Assembly (NCBI GenBank): GCA_002478945.1 | Contig: DLKM01000026.1 | Span: 5,981-69,980, forward strand | Direction of reading: 5' to 3' | DNA length: 64,000 bases | Origin: Christensenella sp. UBA7588 | GTDB taxonomy: Bacteria; Bacillota; Clostridia; Christensenellales; CAG-917 | Made by a program: the position numbers and the translations under genes | Part shown: piece by piece, positions 54,172 to 62,950 of the stretch | How the letters are laid out: each line of letters starts with the position of its first letter | Position numbering within the stretch: position 1 is the stretch's first letter | Notes under the pieces: model-generated | Database searches by the model: none | What the model was told of the DNA's origin: nothing | The model's input: only the letters and a program-made list of their open reading frames with translations

Positions 54172-54240
54172 GGAAAATCGGAAACAAATATACTTAACAA
54201 ATAATAAAAATAAATTCTGTATTTTCAAAATTACTTTTAA

Positions 54241-54480
54241 TGCAAGTTTCCCCCTTCCTCAGGTGTTTCCCCTATTCCGTTCCCCCTCTGCGCAATGCTT
54301 GAGGGAACCCACGGAACTGCTCCGCAGGGGGCAACACTCAGCACTCGCATAGATAGGGGCAATTCTCTAATTATGCCACGCGCTTTGTGCGCCGCTACGC
54401 AACAGAATGGCGCAGTCGCTTGTACTAATCGTCAAGCTCGGCGTTCGATTTGCTCGCCGCCTTGCGACTCGAAACTTCGA
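54241..54480 (+). repeat. interspersed repeat R4
   Basis: Nearly the same left half as R2 (CCCCCTTCCTCAGGTG, then GAGGGAACCCACGGAA) and the same GCGC-rich middle, with the right hairpin slightly decayed. It lies upstream of the topoisomerase B promoter. Confidence 0.78.
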
Positions 54481-54497
54481 TTAAGTTTCCGTTATTT

Positions 54498-54648
54498 TTT
54501 CATCAATGATTTAAGAGAGAATATCCGTCATAGAACAAGAAAGAGCCACGCTCTCGGCAACCCTAATTTACTAATCGTAAATGAGTTGTCGAGAGTGTGG
54601 CTCTGACGCAGTTATCTGGCGGATAGTCCGCTTAAATCATTGATGAAA
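54498..54648. repeat. nested inverted repeat at the 3' end of the lipase gene
   Basis: Outer arms of 18 perfect bases (54498-54515 and 54631-54648) enclose inner arms of 20 bases with two G-T wobbles (54542-54561 and 54585-54604) and a core stem (54566-54571, 54577-54582). The right outer arm contains the last codons and stop of the lipase gene. On the minus strand the inner hairpin is followed by TTTCTTGTTCT and can act as a terminator. Confidence 0.75.
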
Positions 54649-55549
54649 TGCGAGCAAGGAAGTCCGCATACACTTCCCCCCTGTTAACCTCGTTCAAAAT
54701 CTCGTGACGTGCGTCGGGATAGAGTTTGAGAGACAAATCTTTCACGCCGAGAGTTTTGTATTGTTCGTAGAGTTTGTTGACGAGTTTGCCGTTTCCGCCG
54801 ACGGGGTCTTTGTCGCCCGAGAAAATGGCGATAGGTTTGTTGACGTCGATTTTGGCAAGATTCTCTTTCTTGTAACTCTCTTTGAGTCCGCAGAGGAAGA
54901 ATTTGAAGAACGCAATGGACATAACGTTTCCGCATTGCTCGTCGAGAATGTATTTCTTGACTTGTTCTTTATCTCTGGAAAGCCACGCAAACGGAATCTT
55001 ATCCGCTTTGAACGGCTTGTTGTAATTGCCGAAAGAAAGTTTGTCGAGCAACTTGCCCGTTTTTTCTCCGCCGAGGGTTTTGTACTGAAGATTCGCAACC
55101 GCCGCGCCCGTGGACAGAATCGCGCCTTTCATCATAGCCGAACCGCTGAGTACTGCTCCCGTATAATCTTTGCATTCCTCGATATAGCGTTGTCCGACCA
55201 TACTGCCGTAACTGTGACCGAGATAAATCACGGGAAGATTGTATCTGTCTTTAAGCATTTTGGTAATTGCGCACTCGTCCTGAACGGTATCAAAATATAT
55301 ATTGCCTTTGTGATAGCCTTTCACACCCTTTGCGGATTGCTTCGTGCTAGTCATTCCGTGAGCGCGGTGGTCGTCCGCAAAAACGATGAAGCCGTTTTGA
55401 TTGAGATAATTTGCGAAATCGTCGTATCTGCGAGCGTGTTCCGCCATACCGTGCGAGATTTGCACGACGCCTTTTGCGTTTCTTACGTTGTCCCACAGAT
55501 AGCACTGCAAAACGGTTCCGTCAAAACTTTTGAATTTTTCGGTTTTCAT
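54632..55549 (-). CDS. alpha/beta hydrolase, monoacylglycerol lipase-like
   Basis: 305 residues from the ATG at 55549 with AAGGGG upstream. The oxyanion motif SHGMAEHARRYDDFA, the nucleophile elbow GHSYGSMVGQ, the acid in SGDKDPVGG and the final His in DARHEIL make a full catalytic triad of the Hydrolase_4/lysophospholipase type. It probably hydrolyses monoacylglycerols or lysophospholipids. No signal peptide. Confidence 0.87.
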   Translation of the reverse strand: MKTEKFKSFDGTVLQCYLWDNVRNAKGVVQISHGMAEHARRYDDFANYLNQNGFIVFADDHRAHGMTSTKQSAKGVKGYHKGNIYFDTVQDECAITKMLKDRYNLPVIYLGHSYGSMVGQRYIEECKDYTGAVLSGSAMMKGAILSTGAAVANLQYKTLGGEKTGKLLDKLSFGNYNKPFKADKIPFAWLSRDKEQVKKYILDEQCGNVMSIAFFKFFLCGLKESYKKENLAKIDVNKPIAIFSGDKDPVGGNGKLVNKLYEQYKTLGVKDLSLKLYPDARHEILNEVNRGEVYADFLARISSMI

Positions 55550-55676
55550 ATACACCCCTTTTATCGCGAAAATGCGATTACGTATCAATATGCATATATT
55601 GTATCACGATAAAAAGTCGATTTCAAGATGCAAATTTACGCAACTTTATGCGTTTTGGTTTCATAATATAGACATT

Positions 55677-56798
55677 ATGAGTCAAAAATCGTCGATAAAG
55701 AAGCAATCCGAAAAAATAATCGTTTTCACGGGAGGCGGAACGGGCGGCCACGTCTACCCCAACCTCGCGCTTATAAACGAGTTTGAAAAACGAGGCTACA
55801 AAGCCGTATACGTCGGAGGGAAAGGAGACACAATCGAAAATCGTCTCGCTCGGGAGCGAGGCATTCCGTATCACGGCGTGAATACGATAAAGTTTGTGCG
55901 GTCGTTCGACTTCGACGCAATCAAAAACAATATCAAAATTCCTCTCACTCTCAAAAAATCGATTACCGAAACGACGGAATTGCTCAAAGCAATATCCCCC
56001 GTATGCGTTTTTTCAAAAGGCGGTTTCGTGTCGTTGCCCGTCGTATGCGCCGCAAAAAAACTCGGTTTGCCGATTTTCGCTCACGAAAGCGATTTGACGC
56101 TCGGGCTTGCCAACAAAATTGCCGCAAATAAAGGCGCAACGATTTTCAAAGCCAACCCGCATTCTACGTTCAAAGGCGTTTTTTCGGGTATGCCGCTAAG
56201 AGACGACTTGTTCAAAAAAAGCAAAATCGACGCTTATGGCAAACTTTCTATAACAAACCCTCGAGGCAAAAACGTCTTGTTGATTCTCGGCGGTTCGTCG
56301 GGAGCAAAAGCGTTAAACGACGCGGTTATTCGCAATCTCGACGCGCTGACTCGCGATTTTGTAGTATTGCACGTTTTCGGAAAAGACAAAACCGTAAAAA
56401 TCACGCACGAGGATTATTTCGGCTTCGAATACGCAGACGATATATCGCTGTTCTACGCCGCAAGCGACGTTGTTGTATCGAGAGCGGGCGCGACGGCGGT
56501 TTTTGAGATTTCGGCATTGCAAAAACGCGCGCTGTTCGTTCCGCTTCCCAAAGGCGTTTCCAGAGGAGACCAGATTTTCAACGCGAATCTTGCAAAAGAA
56601 TACGGCGCAAACGTTCTGATACAAGACGACGACTTTGAAAGAAAATTCGTACAAGCGGTTAAAACCGTCGCTTCCGCTCCGCCTATGAAAATTATCGCAA
56701 ACGACGCAAACGGAAAAATTGCGGACGTCGTGTGTGATACATTGAGGCGAGGTGAAAAATGCAAAAACAAAAAACCATCGCCAAATGGCTTAGCGTAG
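55677..56798 (+). CDS. murG: MurG-like UDP-GlcNAc:undecaprenyl-PP-MurNAc-pentapeptide GlcNAc transferase
   Basis: 373 residues. FTGGGTGGHVYPNLAL is the lipid-I binding loop, HESDLTLGLANKI and SRAGATAVFEI the donor-site motifs of MurG. It makes lipid II at the inner face of the membrane. No ribosome binding site precedes the ATG; a -10-like TAATAT ends seven bases before it, so a leaderless message is possible although the -35 is poor. It lies alone, outside a division-cell-wall cluster, and overlaps the next gene by 40 bases. Confidence 0.85.
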   Translation: MSQKSSIKKQSEKIIVFTGGGTGGHVYPNLALINEFEKRGYKAVYVGGKGDTIENRLARERGIPYHGVNTIKFVRSFDFDAIKNNIKIPLTLKKSITETTELLKAISPVCVFSKGGFVSLPVVCAAKKLGLPIFAHESDLTLGLANKIAANKGATIFKANPHSTFKGVFSGMPLRDDLFKKSKIDAYGKLSITNPRGKNVLLILGGSSGAKALNDAVIRNLDALTRDFVVLHVFGKDKTVKITHEDYFGFEYADDISLFYAASDVVVSRAGATAVFEISALQKRALFVPLPKGVSRGDQIFNANLAKEYGANVLIQDDDFERKFVQAVKTVASAPPMKIIANDANGKIADVVCDTLRRGEKCKNKKPSPNGLA

Positions 56799-58084
56799 TA
56801 CTGCTCACAACCATAGCAATCGCAAGTTATTTATTGTTGACGGCGGTCAACGACCGACCCGCGGCGGAAAACGTCGTATCGGGCGCGGAACAAACTCCGT
56901 CGCAAGAAGAAACTCCGCCTCCGCTCGTGTTTTCTTCTTTTCCGAGAAAATGCGAAAAAGTGCAAAACGCCCTCGTCGCTCACGTCGGAGGAGGAGACGA
57001 CGAGAAAGTCCTCGATTACGCTTTTTATCACGGGAAAACGCTCCTGTTTTTCTCTACTCTTTCAATAGACAGAGACGTTCGCGAAAAAGGAATTTACATA
57101 GCCGTCTTTGACGAGTTCGAACTTGAAAAAACAATAAAAATTTTCGATGAAAAACACGACTATCTCTCCTCTGCTCTCTGCGATTCGGGATTGATTGTTT
57201 TCGTAAACGGAGAGAACGCAACCAAAGCCGTTATTCTCAACGACGAGTTGCAGGTTTGCGCCGAAAACGAGTTTGAAAAACAAGACGTAGTTATCCCCGT
57301 CGACAACGGACGAGGAAGCGAATTCGCGTGCGTAAAGAACGACGTTTTGCGTATCGTAAAAATCGATTCTTCGCTCAATCGAACGCAAGACAACTTCGTA
57401 TATTCGGGCAATTCAATCTCCGTAAAACACGCCGTTAGCATCAACGGCAAAACGATGCTGTTTATACAAAACGACAAAGAGTTCAAAACGTTGCGTTATG
57501 AACAGAACAAGGGGTTTACAAGCACGTTTTCCGCAGATAAAAGCGAATTGTTGCAAATACTTCCGATAATTTCAAACAATAAACAGGCTTTTGCCACGCT
57601 ATGTAAAACCGACGATTCGTTGCGTCTCGACTCGTTTGACGAGGACTTGAATCACACCGCTCGATACGTTGTGAAAAACGCGCGAAAAGGAGTGCTGTCG
57701 TTTAAGGACAACAACCTTACTCTCTTTGCGGACAAAAGCGTATACTCGTTCTGCTCCCATATAGAATTTTTGAAAAAAATCGACGTATCGGCGGAATTTT
57801 CGTTTGATGATTACGTCGAATACTTCGGCGTTGACGGATGTCCTTATCTATTCGTCGCAAAGACGGAAAACGGTTTCGATTTGTGCCGATTTTCACAGGA
57901 TAACGCAATCAAATTGACGTCGTTTTCCGCGGCTTCCCGTCCTATCGTTTTCGCTACGGGACAAGAAGAAAACACAGTCGATATTTCGTTGCTTTTCGAC
58001 GCAAATTCGCAAAACGAAAACACTTATATGTGTTTTGGAAAGAACGACGCGTTCTATTTGTCGTTGACAACGGATAAAACGTGA
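56759..58084 (+). CDS. membrane-anchored extracytoplasmic protein, beta-propeller-like, unknown function
   Basis: 441 residues. One N-terminal TM helix or uncleaved signal (residues 9-28) is followed by a proline-rich linker and a repetitive beta-rich domain. It starts inside murG (40-base overlap with GAGGTG upstream), so translation is coupled. I recognise no family. Confidence 0.65.
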   Translation: MQKQKTIAKWLSVVLLTTIAIASYLLLTAVNDRPAAENVVSGAEQTPSQEETPPPLVFSSFPRKCEKVQNALVAHVGGGDDEKVLDYAFYHGKTLLFFSTLSIDRDVREKGIYIAVFDEFELEKTIKIFDEKHDYLSSALCDSGLIVFVNGENATKAVILNDELQVCAENEFEKQDVVIPVDNGRGSEFACVKNDVLRIVKIDSSLNRTQDNFVYSGNSISVKHAVSINGKTMLFIQNDKEFKTLRYEQNKGFTSTFSADKSELLQILPIISNNKQAFATLCKTDDSLRLDSFDEDLNHTARYVVKNARKGVLSFKDNNLTLFADKSVYSFCSHIEFLKKIDVSAEFSFDDYVEYFGVDGCPYLFVAKTENGFDLCRFSQDNAIKLTSFSAASRPIVFATGQEENTVDISLLFDANSQNENTYMCFGKNDAFYLSLTTDKT

Positions 58085-58092
58085 CGTATAAT
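58064..58092 (+). promoter_or_regulatory. consensus promoter predicted to give a leaderless mRNA
   Basis: TTGACA (58064-58069), 17 bases, TATAAT (58087-58092), both perfect. The start seven bases later falls on the A of the ATG at 58099. Confidence 0.8.
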
Positions 58093-58098
58093 GACAGT

Positions 58099-58497
58099 AT
58101 GAAGAAAAAACAAGAGCAAAACGTCCAAACGTCGCAAGACGGTCAAGCGGTTCAATCTCAGCCGTATTCCGATATGAAAGCACGCAAAATCGTGCTTATT
58201 CTCGGATTCGCTCTGACGATTGCAAGTTTCGTTGCGGCGTTGTGTTCCTCTCTGCTCTTATTCGTTCCCGGTAACGGCGCAGGTTTTTCCGCTATAAGCG
58301 CGCTTTACGTCGTCGCAATGTCTTGCGCGTTCATAGGCATCGTTTTTGCGGTGGCAGGCGCAAATACCAACAAAGTCATCGCGAGACTGTCTTTCTTCTT
58401 CGGCACGGTTTCGTTTATCTGCTCGGCAGGATTCCTCGTGGTGCTGTTGCTTGTCAACTTCTTCCCTTTCAACGCCTTGGGTACGATTCTCGGTTGA
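58099..58497 (+). CDS. small four-TM membrane protein
   Basis: 132 residues from the ATG at 58099; a GTG at 58081 overlaps the previous stop (GTGA) and is the alternative start. A polar, Q-rich N-terminus is followed by four hydrophobic helices (about residues 31-52, 60-85, 93-108 and 110-130, approximate). There is no Shine-Dalgarno sequence. Function unknown. The gene ends at a strong terminator. Confidence 0.65.
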   Translation: MKKKQEQNVQTSQDGQAVQSQPYSDMKARKIVLILGFALTIASFVAALCSSLLLFVPGNGAGFSAISALYVVAMSCAFIGIVFAVAGANTNKVIARLSFFFGTVSFICSAGFLVVLLLVNFFPFNALGTILG

Positions 58498-58520
58498 TTC
58501 ACACAAATCTAAAGTAAATT

Positions 58521-58546
58521 AAAAGCCGTCTAAGCAGACGGCTTTT
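58521..58546 (+). terminator. terminator of the murG-linked unit
   Basis: AAAAGCCGTCT and AGACGGCTTTT form an 11-bp stem followed by TTTATTT. Confidence 0.85.
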
Positions 58547-58578
58547 TTATTTGCTTTTGCGTTTTAGGCGTTTCAAAC

Positions 58579-59130
58579 TTAGTCGGAAGAATCGTCATCG
58601 ACTTCTCTAACATACACGTCTTGCGCGTAGTCCTTGTACTTTACGGTTTTGCACACGAAATAACATATCGTTCCCGTCACGAACCCTGCGAGTGCGCCTG
58701 CAAGCATCATATAAGGCAAATATGCCAAAACGCTCTTTCCTATTATTGCGCAAGCAACGCAAATCTGCACGAAATTGTGCAGTATTCCGCCGACTATCGA
58801 CACGCCGCATACGCTGAAAAACTTTGTCTTATACAACAACACCATTGCGGTATACGCAACGAATGCGGACGGCAAAGACCACGCAAGCGCAAGGTAATTG
58901 CCCGCAAATACGGCTGACAGCAAGCAACGAAGGACAAGCACTATATAACCTTCCCATACTCCGAGGCACAAAAAACACGCAAGCAACACGACGTTGCCGA
59001 GTCCTATTTTCGCATACGGCAAAACGGGAATAATAGGCGGAACGTAACTTTCGATAAGCGATACTATAAGCGCAAGCGCAAGGAACAAACCCGAATACGC
59101 GACTTTTTTTGCATTGAATTTCTTTTTCAC
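58579..59130 (-). CDS. Gx transporter-family membrane protein (EetB-like)
   Basis: 183 residues with five to six TM helices. ALALIVSLIESYVPPIIPVLPYAKIGLGNVVLL matches the heptaprenyl diphosphate synthase component I / Gx transporter family (ECF substrate-binding-like). Its ATG overlaps the end of the NusG-domain gene. Gene sets of ApbE, NusG domain II and Gx transporter occur with Rnf or flavin-based extracellular electron transfer systems. Confidence 0.85.
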   Translation of the reverse strand: MKKKFNAKKVAYSGLFLALALIVSLIESYVPPIIPVLPYAKIGLGNVVLLACFLCLGVWEGYIVLVLRCLLSAVFAGNYLALAWSLPSAFVAYTAMVLLYKTKFFSVCGVSIVGGILHNFVQICVACAIIGKSVLAYLPYMMLAGALAGFVTGTICYFVCKTVKYKDYAQDVYVREVDDDSSD

Positions 59131-59507
59131 GTTATTGCGTCCACCTCCCTTGCCACGACTTTAATCACGACTTTGTTGGGCAGACACACAATCATACCGC
59201 CGTCTTTGTCGACCGCGCTCGAATGCACGCAAAGTCCTTGCGGACAATCGCTGTTTTTAACGCTGATTGCGCCGTTCTTTACTTGGACGGTCATTTTGCC
59301 GTCTAGTATGTCGAGAGTGGTATCCTCGCTCAAATCGAGCCTGTATTTAAGCTGTCCGTCAATATAAATTTCCGCCTCGCTTGCCTTTGAACGCAATGCG
59401 AACACAAGCGTAAGCACAATCAAAAGCACGACGACGAGGACGATTGCAATATCGCCTTTTTTGAAAAAATCTTTGTATTTGCCGTTGACGCTTTTTTTGT
59501 CTTTCAT
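59127..59507 (-). CDS. NusG domain II protein, membrane-anchored (EetA-like)
   Basis: 126 residues. One N-terminal TM helix (about residues 19-40) is followed by a beta-rich NusG domain II-type module with CPQGLCVHSSAVDK and IVCLPNKVVIKV, the family signature. The cysteines would lie outside the membrane. It is a standard neighbour of the Gx transporter. Confidence 0.87.
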   Translation of the reverse strand: MKDKKSVNGKYKDFFKKGDIAIVLVVVLLIVLTLVFALRSKASEAEIYIDGQLKYRLDLSEDTTLDILDGKMTVQVKNGAISVKNSDCPQGLCVHSSAVDKDGGMIVCLPNKVVIKVVAREVDAIT

Positions 59508-59555
59508 TTCAAAACAACTGTTTTACATATCAAAAACGCAAGGATAAACTTCGTT

Positions 59556-60557
59556 TTATTTGATTTCTATTTCGATTCCGCCGACTGTCGTAGCATTTCC
59601 GAGTCCGTCTATAATTACGCCCTTCAATTTTATTTTTTCAAGAAGCGCGATTCCGTCTTTTTTGCCAAGAACGACAACCGCCGTCGCTATCGCGTCCGAA
59701 AGCGCGCCGTCTTGCGAAATGACTGAACAGGATATAACGCCGTTCTCTCCGTCGGTGTCGCAAGGTTTGCCCGTGCGCGTGTCGATGATATGATGATACG
59801 CCTTTCCGTCCACGACGTAATATCTTTCATAATCTCCGCTCGTTGCGACGCACTCGCCGTCCGCAAGCGTAAACTTTGCGAAATACGACGTGGAATATTC
59901 CCTGTCGAATCTCGACGGATTGCCTATGCCGACTGCATAGCTCTTGCCTTTTGCGCCTATGTTTCCGCCGAGGTTGACAAGGGCGTGTTTTTTGACGAGC
60001 GACAAAGATTCCGCCACGGCATAGCCTTTTGCCACGCCGCCGAAATCGAGCATTGCGCCCTCTTTCAATTTGGTTATCGTACTGTCGTCGAAGTTTGCCT
60101 CGAACGCCTCGTTAAGACCTACCGACAAAAGCGCGACGTCTATCTGCTCCTGCGTGGGCAATGTGTGTGCATTGGCCTTATCGAACAAATCTCCCGAAAA
60201 ACCCCAAAGCCTGACCAACGGATATACAGACGGGTCGTACGCTCCGTTTGAGACTTCGTAAGCGTACTTTGCCGCCGCAAAAATACGCATAGTAATCTGA
60301 TTGCATTTTACCGCCTGCCCCACTTTTGACGCATTGATATTGTATACGTCGCTGCCGCTTTTCGTCGGAGACAACAAGTTCTCGAGAGACTGCATATAAT
60401 CGTATATATTATCGGCGGTTTCCGAAGCCGAAACGCCGTCTGCGGTAATTTCCAAAATCGTGCCGAATACGAAAAATTGCTCCGCCTTGTTACAAGCCGT
60501 AAGCGAAGCAATGCAAAGTACGATTATTAAGCCGAGAAGAAAAACTTTTTTTCTCAA
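59556..60557 (-). CDS. apbE: FAD:protein FMN transferase (ApbE), lipoprotein
   Basis: 333 residues if started at the TTG at 60557, which has AAGG six bases upstream and gives a clean signal peptide (RKKVFLLGLIIVLCIASLTAC) ending in a lipobox; a TTG at 60602 adds 15 unlikely residues. The family motif is MLDFGGVAKGYAVAESL, with DTRTGKPC later. ApbE attaches FMN to a Thr/Ser of extracytoplasmic flavoproteins. Target proteins (RnfG/D or EET flavoproteins) are not in the window. Confidence 0.92.
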   Translation of the reverse strand: MRKKVFLLGLIIVLCIASLTACNKAEQFFVFGTILEITADGVSASETADNIYDYMQSLENLLSPTKSGSDVYNINASKVGQAVKCNQITMRIFAAAKYAYEVSNGAYDPSVYPLVRLWGFSGDLFDKANAHTLPTQEQIDVALLSVGLNEAFEANFDDSTITKLKEGAMLDFGGVAKGYAVAESLSLVKKHALVNLGGNIGAKGKSYAVGIGNPSRFDREYSTSYFAKFTLADGECVATSGDYERYYVVDGKAYHHIIDTRTGKPCDTDGENGVISCSVISQDGALSDAIATAVVVLGKKDGIALLEKIKLKGVIIDGLGNATTVGGIEIEIK

Positions 60558-60635
60558 AGTAAACCTTATTTGCGTAGCAAAAGCGTTCTTAACGCCGTAC
60601 AACGTAGCCGAACGCTTTGCGCAATTATCGAAAAG

Positions 60636-61493
60636 TTATTTGGTCATAAATATCACGCCCAAAGTACCGGGACCTGCGTGTGCGCCGATAACGGGTCCTA
60701 TCGGTTGTTGCCAAAGCGTACATTTCGGCGCGATTTCTTTGATTTTGCCCACGAACTCGTCGGCAACGTCTTTACAATCGGCGTCAACCACAATCACGGG
60801 TGCGTCGAGCGCGGCGGAATACTTTTCCGCAAAAGTTTCGAGCATAAATTTATACGCTTTTTTCGTGCCGTTTGCTTTGTTGCATACGTCGAGTTTGCCG
60901 TCGATAACCGTAAGCACGGGCTTGATGTTGAGAAGATTGCCAATCTTTGCTTTCGCAGGAGAAATACGTCCTCCGCGCGCAAGATATTTCATATCGTCGA
61001 CAACAAAGTAGATGCCCACTTTGCCGACTATCGTATCGAGATACTCGCAAGTCGCGTCAATATCGTCGCCGTGTTCTCTGCAATATTTTGCGCCGAGATA
61101 AACCAGAATGCCTGCTCCGACGCAGATGTTGAGAGTGTCGAATTTGCGGAATTTTACGTTGGGATACTTCTCGCTCAATTCTTTTATCGCAAGGTCGAGA
61201 TATGCGAAAGTGCCTGACAAATGCGAAGAAAACGCTATGTACAAAATATCTTCGCCCTCTTTGAAATACGGCTCGAAAATATCGTAATAAATCTGTTGAT
61301 TGAGGCCTGCCGTAGACGCGCTTGCGCCGGCTCTCATTTTTTCATAGAACCCTTGAGTGTCCTCCGCCTCGCCCAAGTCGGCGAGTCTTTCCTCTCCGTC
61401 GATGACGTAAGGCATACGGATAACCTTAAGATTAAGTTCGTTGGCGTGCGTGTACCAAAGTTCGCAATCGGTATCGCAAAAGATGACTGCCAT
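60636..61493 (-). CDS. DegV-family fatty-acid-binding protein
   Basis: 285 residues. The DegV pattern is seen: VIFCDTDCELWYTHANEL, the SASTAGLNQ loop that binds the fatty-acid head group, FSSHLSGTF, and the final GAHAGPGTLGVIFM. Members can act as FakB subunits that present fatty acids to the kinase FakA; no fakA is seen here. Confidence 0.92.
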   Translation of the reverse strand: MAVIFCDTDCELWYTHANELNLKVIRMPYVIDGEERLADLGEAEDTQGFYEKMRAGASASTAGLNQQIYYDIFEPYFKEGEDILYIAFSSHLSGTFAYLDLAIKELSEKYPNVKFRKFDTLNICVGAGILVYLGAKYCREHGDDIDATCEYLDTIVGKVGIYFVVDDMKYLARGGRISPAKAKIGNLLNIKPVLTVIDGKLDVCNKANGTKKAYKFMLETFAEKYSAALDAPVIVVDADCKDVADEFVGKIKEIAPKCTLWQQPIGPVIGAHAGPGTLGVIFMTK

Positions 61494-61540
61494 TGTTATT
61501 CCTCCGCGCCGCCCTCGCGACGCACGTTGTTAATGTATTT

Positions 61541-61569
61541 ATTCTATTATATACGATGTTATTTGTCAA
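61541..61569 (-). promoter_or_regulatory. promoter of degV
   Basis: On the minus strand TTGACA (61564-61569), 17 bases, TAGAAT (61541-61546). Confidence 0.65.
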
Positions 61570-61705
61570 CTTGTAGTAAATCTTTTGCCGCCAAGTCGAT
61601 TCCGAGCATATTTCCGCATAAAAAACGAGAAATATTGTCGTTTTAATACTAGTTTAAGTTTGGAAGAATACTATACGAATAACAAAACGAGAAAGAGGCT
61701 CGAAT

Positions 61706-62812
61706 ATGGACGATTTCAACAACTTCTTTGACGACCAGAGAGACGAACAACCGATGCACACCCCTGTGTATCACACTCCCGAACCGAGGAACAGAAACAA
61801 ACTCAACGCCGCTACGATAATTTGCATCGTCGTGGCAGCGGTTATGTGCGTCGTGGTGCTTGTCAACGTCATTGTTTTGGCGAGTTTGAGACAATCAATC
61901 GCCGAAGAATATGCCGCGTCAATCTCTGCAAGTATGAGAGAACAATATAAAAACGCCATCGACGAATCGCTGAGCGATACAAACGTCGTGGACGATATAA
62001 CTCAAGCCGCAACGGAACAGGCTATCGAGAGACTCAAGTATGCCGTCGGACAGTACGCAGACGAAAAATGCGCCCCCTCCGTCGCAAGACTTTATATGTA
62101 CACCGAATCTTCAAATCAATACGGCGTCGCAAGCGGTTTCCTTATTACGGATACCGACGAAAGCGGTACTGCTCAAAGATATTTGCTTACAAACGCGCAT
62201 TGCGTGAGATATGCGGCTCAAACTCGCTCCGGCGGATTCGGTTTCGGCGCAAAATATTCTTGGGCGTCTTATAAACGCATCGTCGCTATTTTCGACGGAG
62301 AAGATAAGGAATACGAACTCGAAGTCGTAGCATACGGCGCATACGACGACACCGAAGCAAATCTTCAAGCCGAAAACAGCCAGCCAGATATTGCCGTTTT
62401 GAGAATAAAAGGCGAACAACCCGACAACCAAAACCACCCCGCTCTCAAGTTGATTACATCCGATAAATACGTCGGCAGAGGCGACCCCGTCGCATTGATA
62501 GGCAACCCCGAGGGAATCGGCAATAAGAACACCATCACTTCAGGCTCCGTCTCGCAAGTCGAGCTTACGCTCTCCGATTGGGGTGCAGGCACGTTTATTA
62601 TGACGGACGCGGCGGTCAACAGCGGCAACAGCGGCGGACCGATGGTCAATATCCTCGGCGTAGTCGGAATCGTAGAATCGAAACTCGCGGACGACAGTAT
62701 CGACAATATGGGCTTTGCACTCTCTGCCGATACAATCAGAAGTTTCCTCTCGTGGGCGGCTACGAACAACACTCTCAACACCGACTTGAGTTCCGTTTTC
62801 CAAAATTTATAA
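61706..62812 (+). CDS. membrane-anchored trypsin-like serine protease (S1C, HtrA-like, no PDZ)
   Basis: 368 residues; GAGG precedes the ATG. A cytosolic N-terminus, one TM helix (about residues 35-57) and a short coiled stalk lead to a trypsin-like domain with the triad His in LTNAHCVR, Asp in QPDIAVLRI and Ser in NSGNSGGPM. It resembles DegP/HtrA in the protease domain but ends before any PDZ domain. It probably degrades or senses misfolded proteins outside the membrane. Confidence 0.88.
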   Translation: MDDFNNFFDDQRDEQPMHTPVYHTPEPRNRNKLNAATIICIVVAAVMCVVVLVNVIVLASLRQSIAEEYAASISASMREQYKNAIDESLSDTNVVDDITQAATEQAIERLKYAVGQYADEKCAPSVARLYMYTESSNQYGVASGFLITDTDESGTAQRYLLTNAHCVRYAAQTRSGGFGFGAKYSWASYKRIVAIFDGEDKEYELEVVAYGAYDDTEANLQAENSQPDIAVLRIKGEQPDNQNHPALKLITSDKYVGRGDPVALIGNPEGIGNKNTITSGSVSQVELTLSDWGAGTFIMTDAAVNSGNSGGPMVNILGVVGIVESKLADDSIDNMGFALSADTIRSFLSWAATNNTLNTDLSSVFQNL

Positions 62813-62834
62813 AAAAATGTGCATATTAAACCTC

Positions 62835-62862
62835 TTGACAATCGCGAATAATATGCTATAAT
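62835..62862 (+). promoter_or_regulatory. promoter of a candidate small RNA
   Basis: TTGACA (62835-62840), 16 bases, TATAAT (62857-62862). No open reading frame with a ribosome binding site follows. Confidence 0.8.
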
Positions 62863-62868
62863 TTAGAC

Positions 62869-62950
62869 AATCTCCCCAATTTGTCGGCACTTATTTATCC
62901 TCCCTATGCCGACAAGAAAAATCCCCGCGTTTTGCGGGGATTTTCTTTTA
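62869..62950 (+). ncRNA. candidate trans-acting small RNA with C-rich loop
   Basis: About 80 nt from the predicted start to the T-tract. A 5' single strand with CTCCCC is followed by a 9-bp hairpin (62881-62889 with 62907-62915) whose 17-base loop contains ATCCTCCC, complementary to Shine-Dalgarno sequences, and then by a terminator hairpin. The layout resembles C-rich-loop sRNAs of Firmicutes such as RsaE, but no homology is claimed. Confidence 0.65.
62917..62944 (+). terminator. terminator of the candidate small RNA
   Basis: AAAATCCCCGC and GCGGGGATTTT form an 11-bp stem followed by CTTTTA. Confidence 0.85.
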
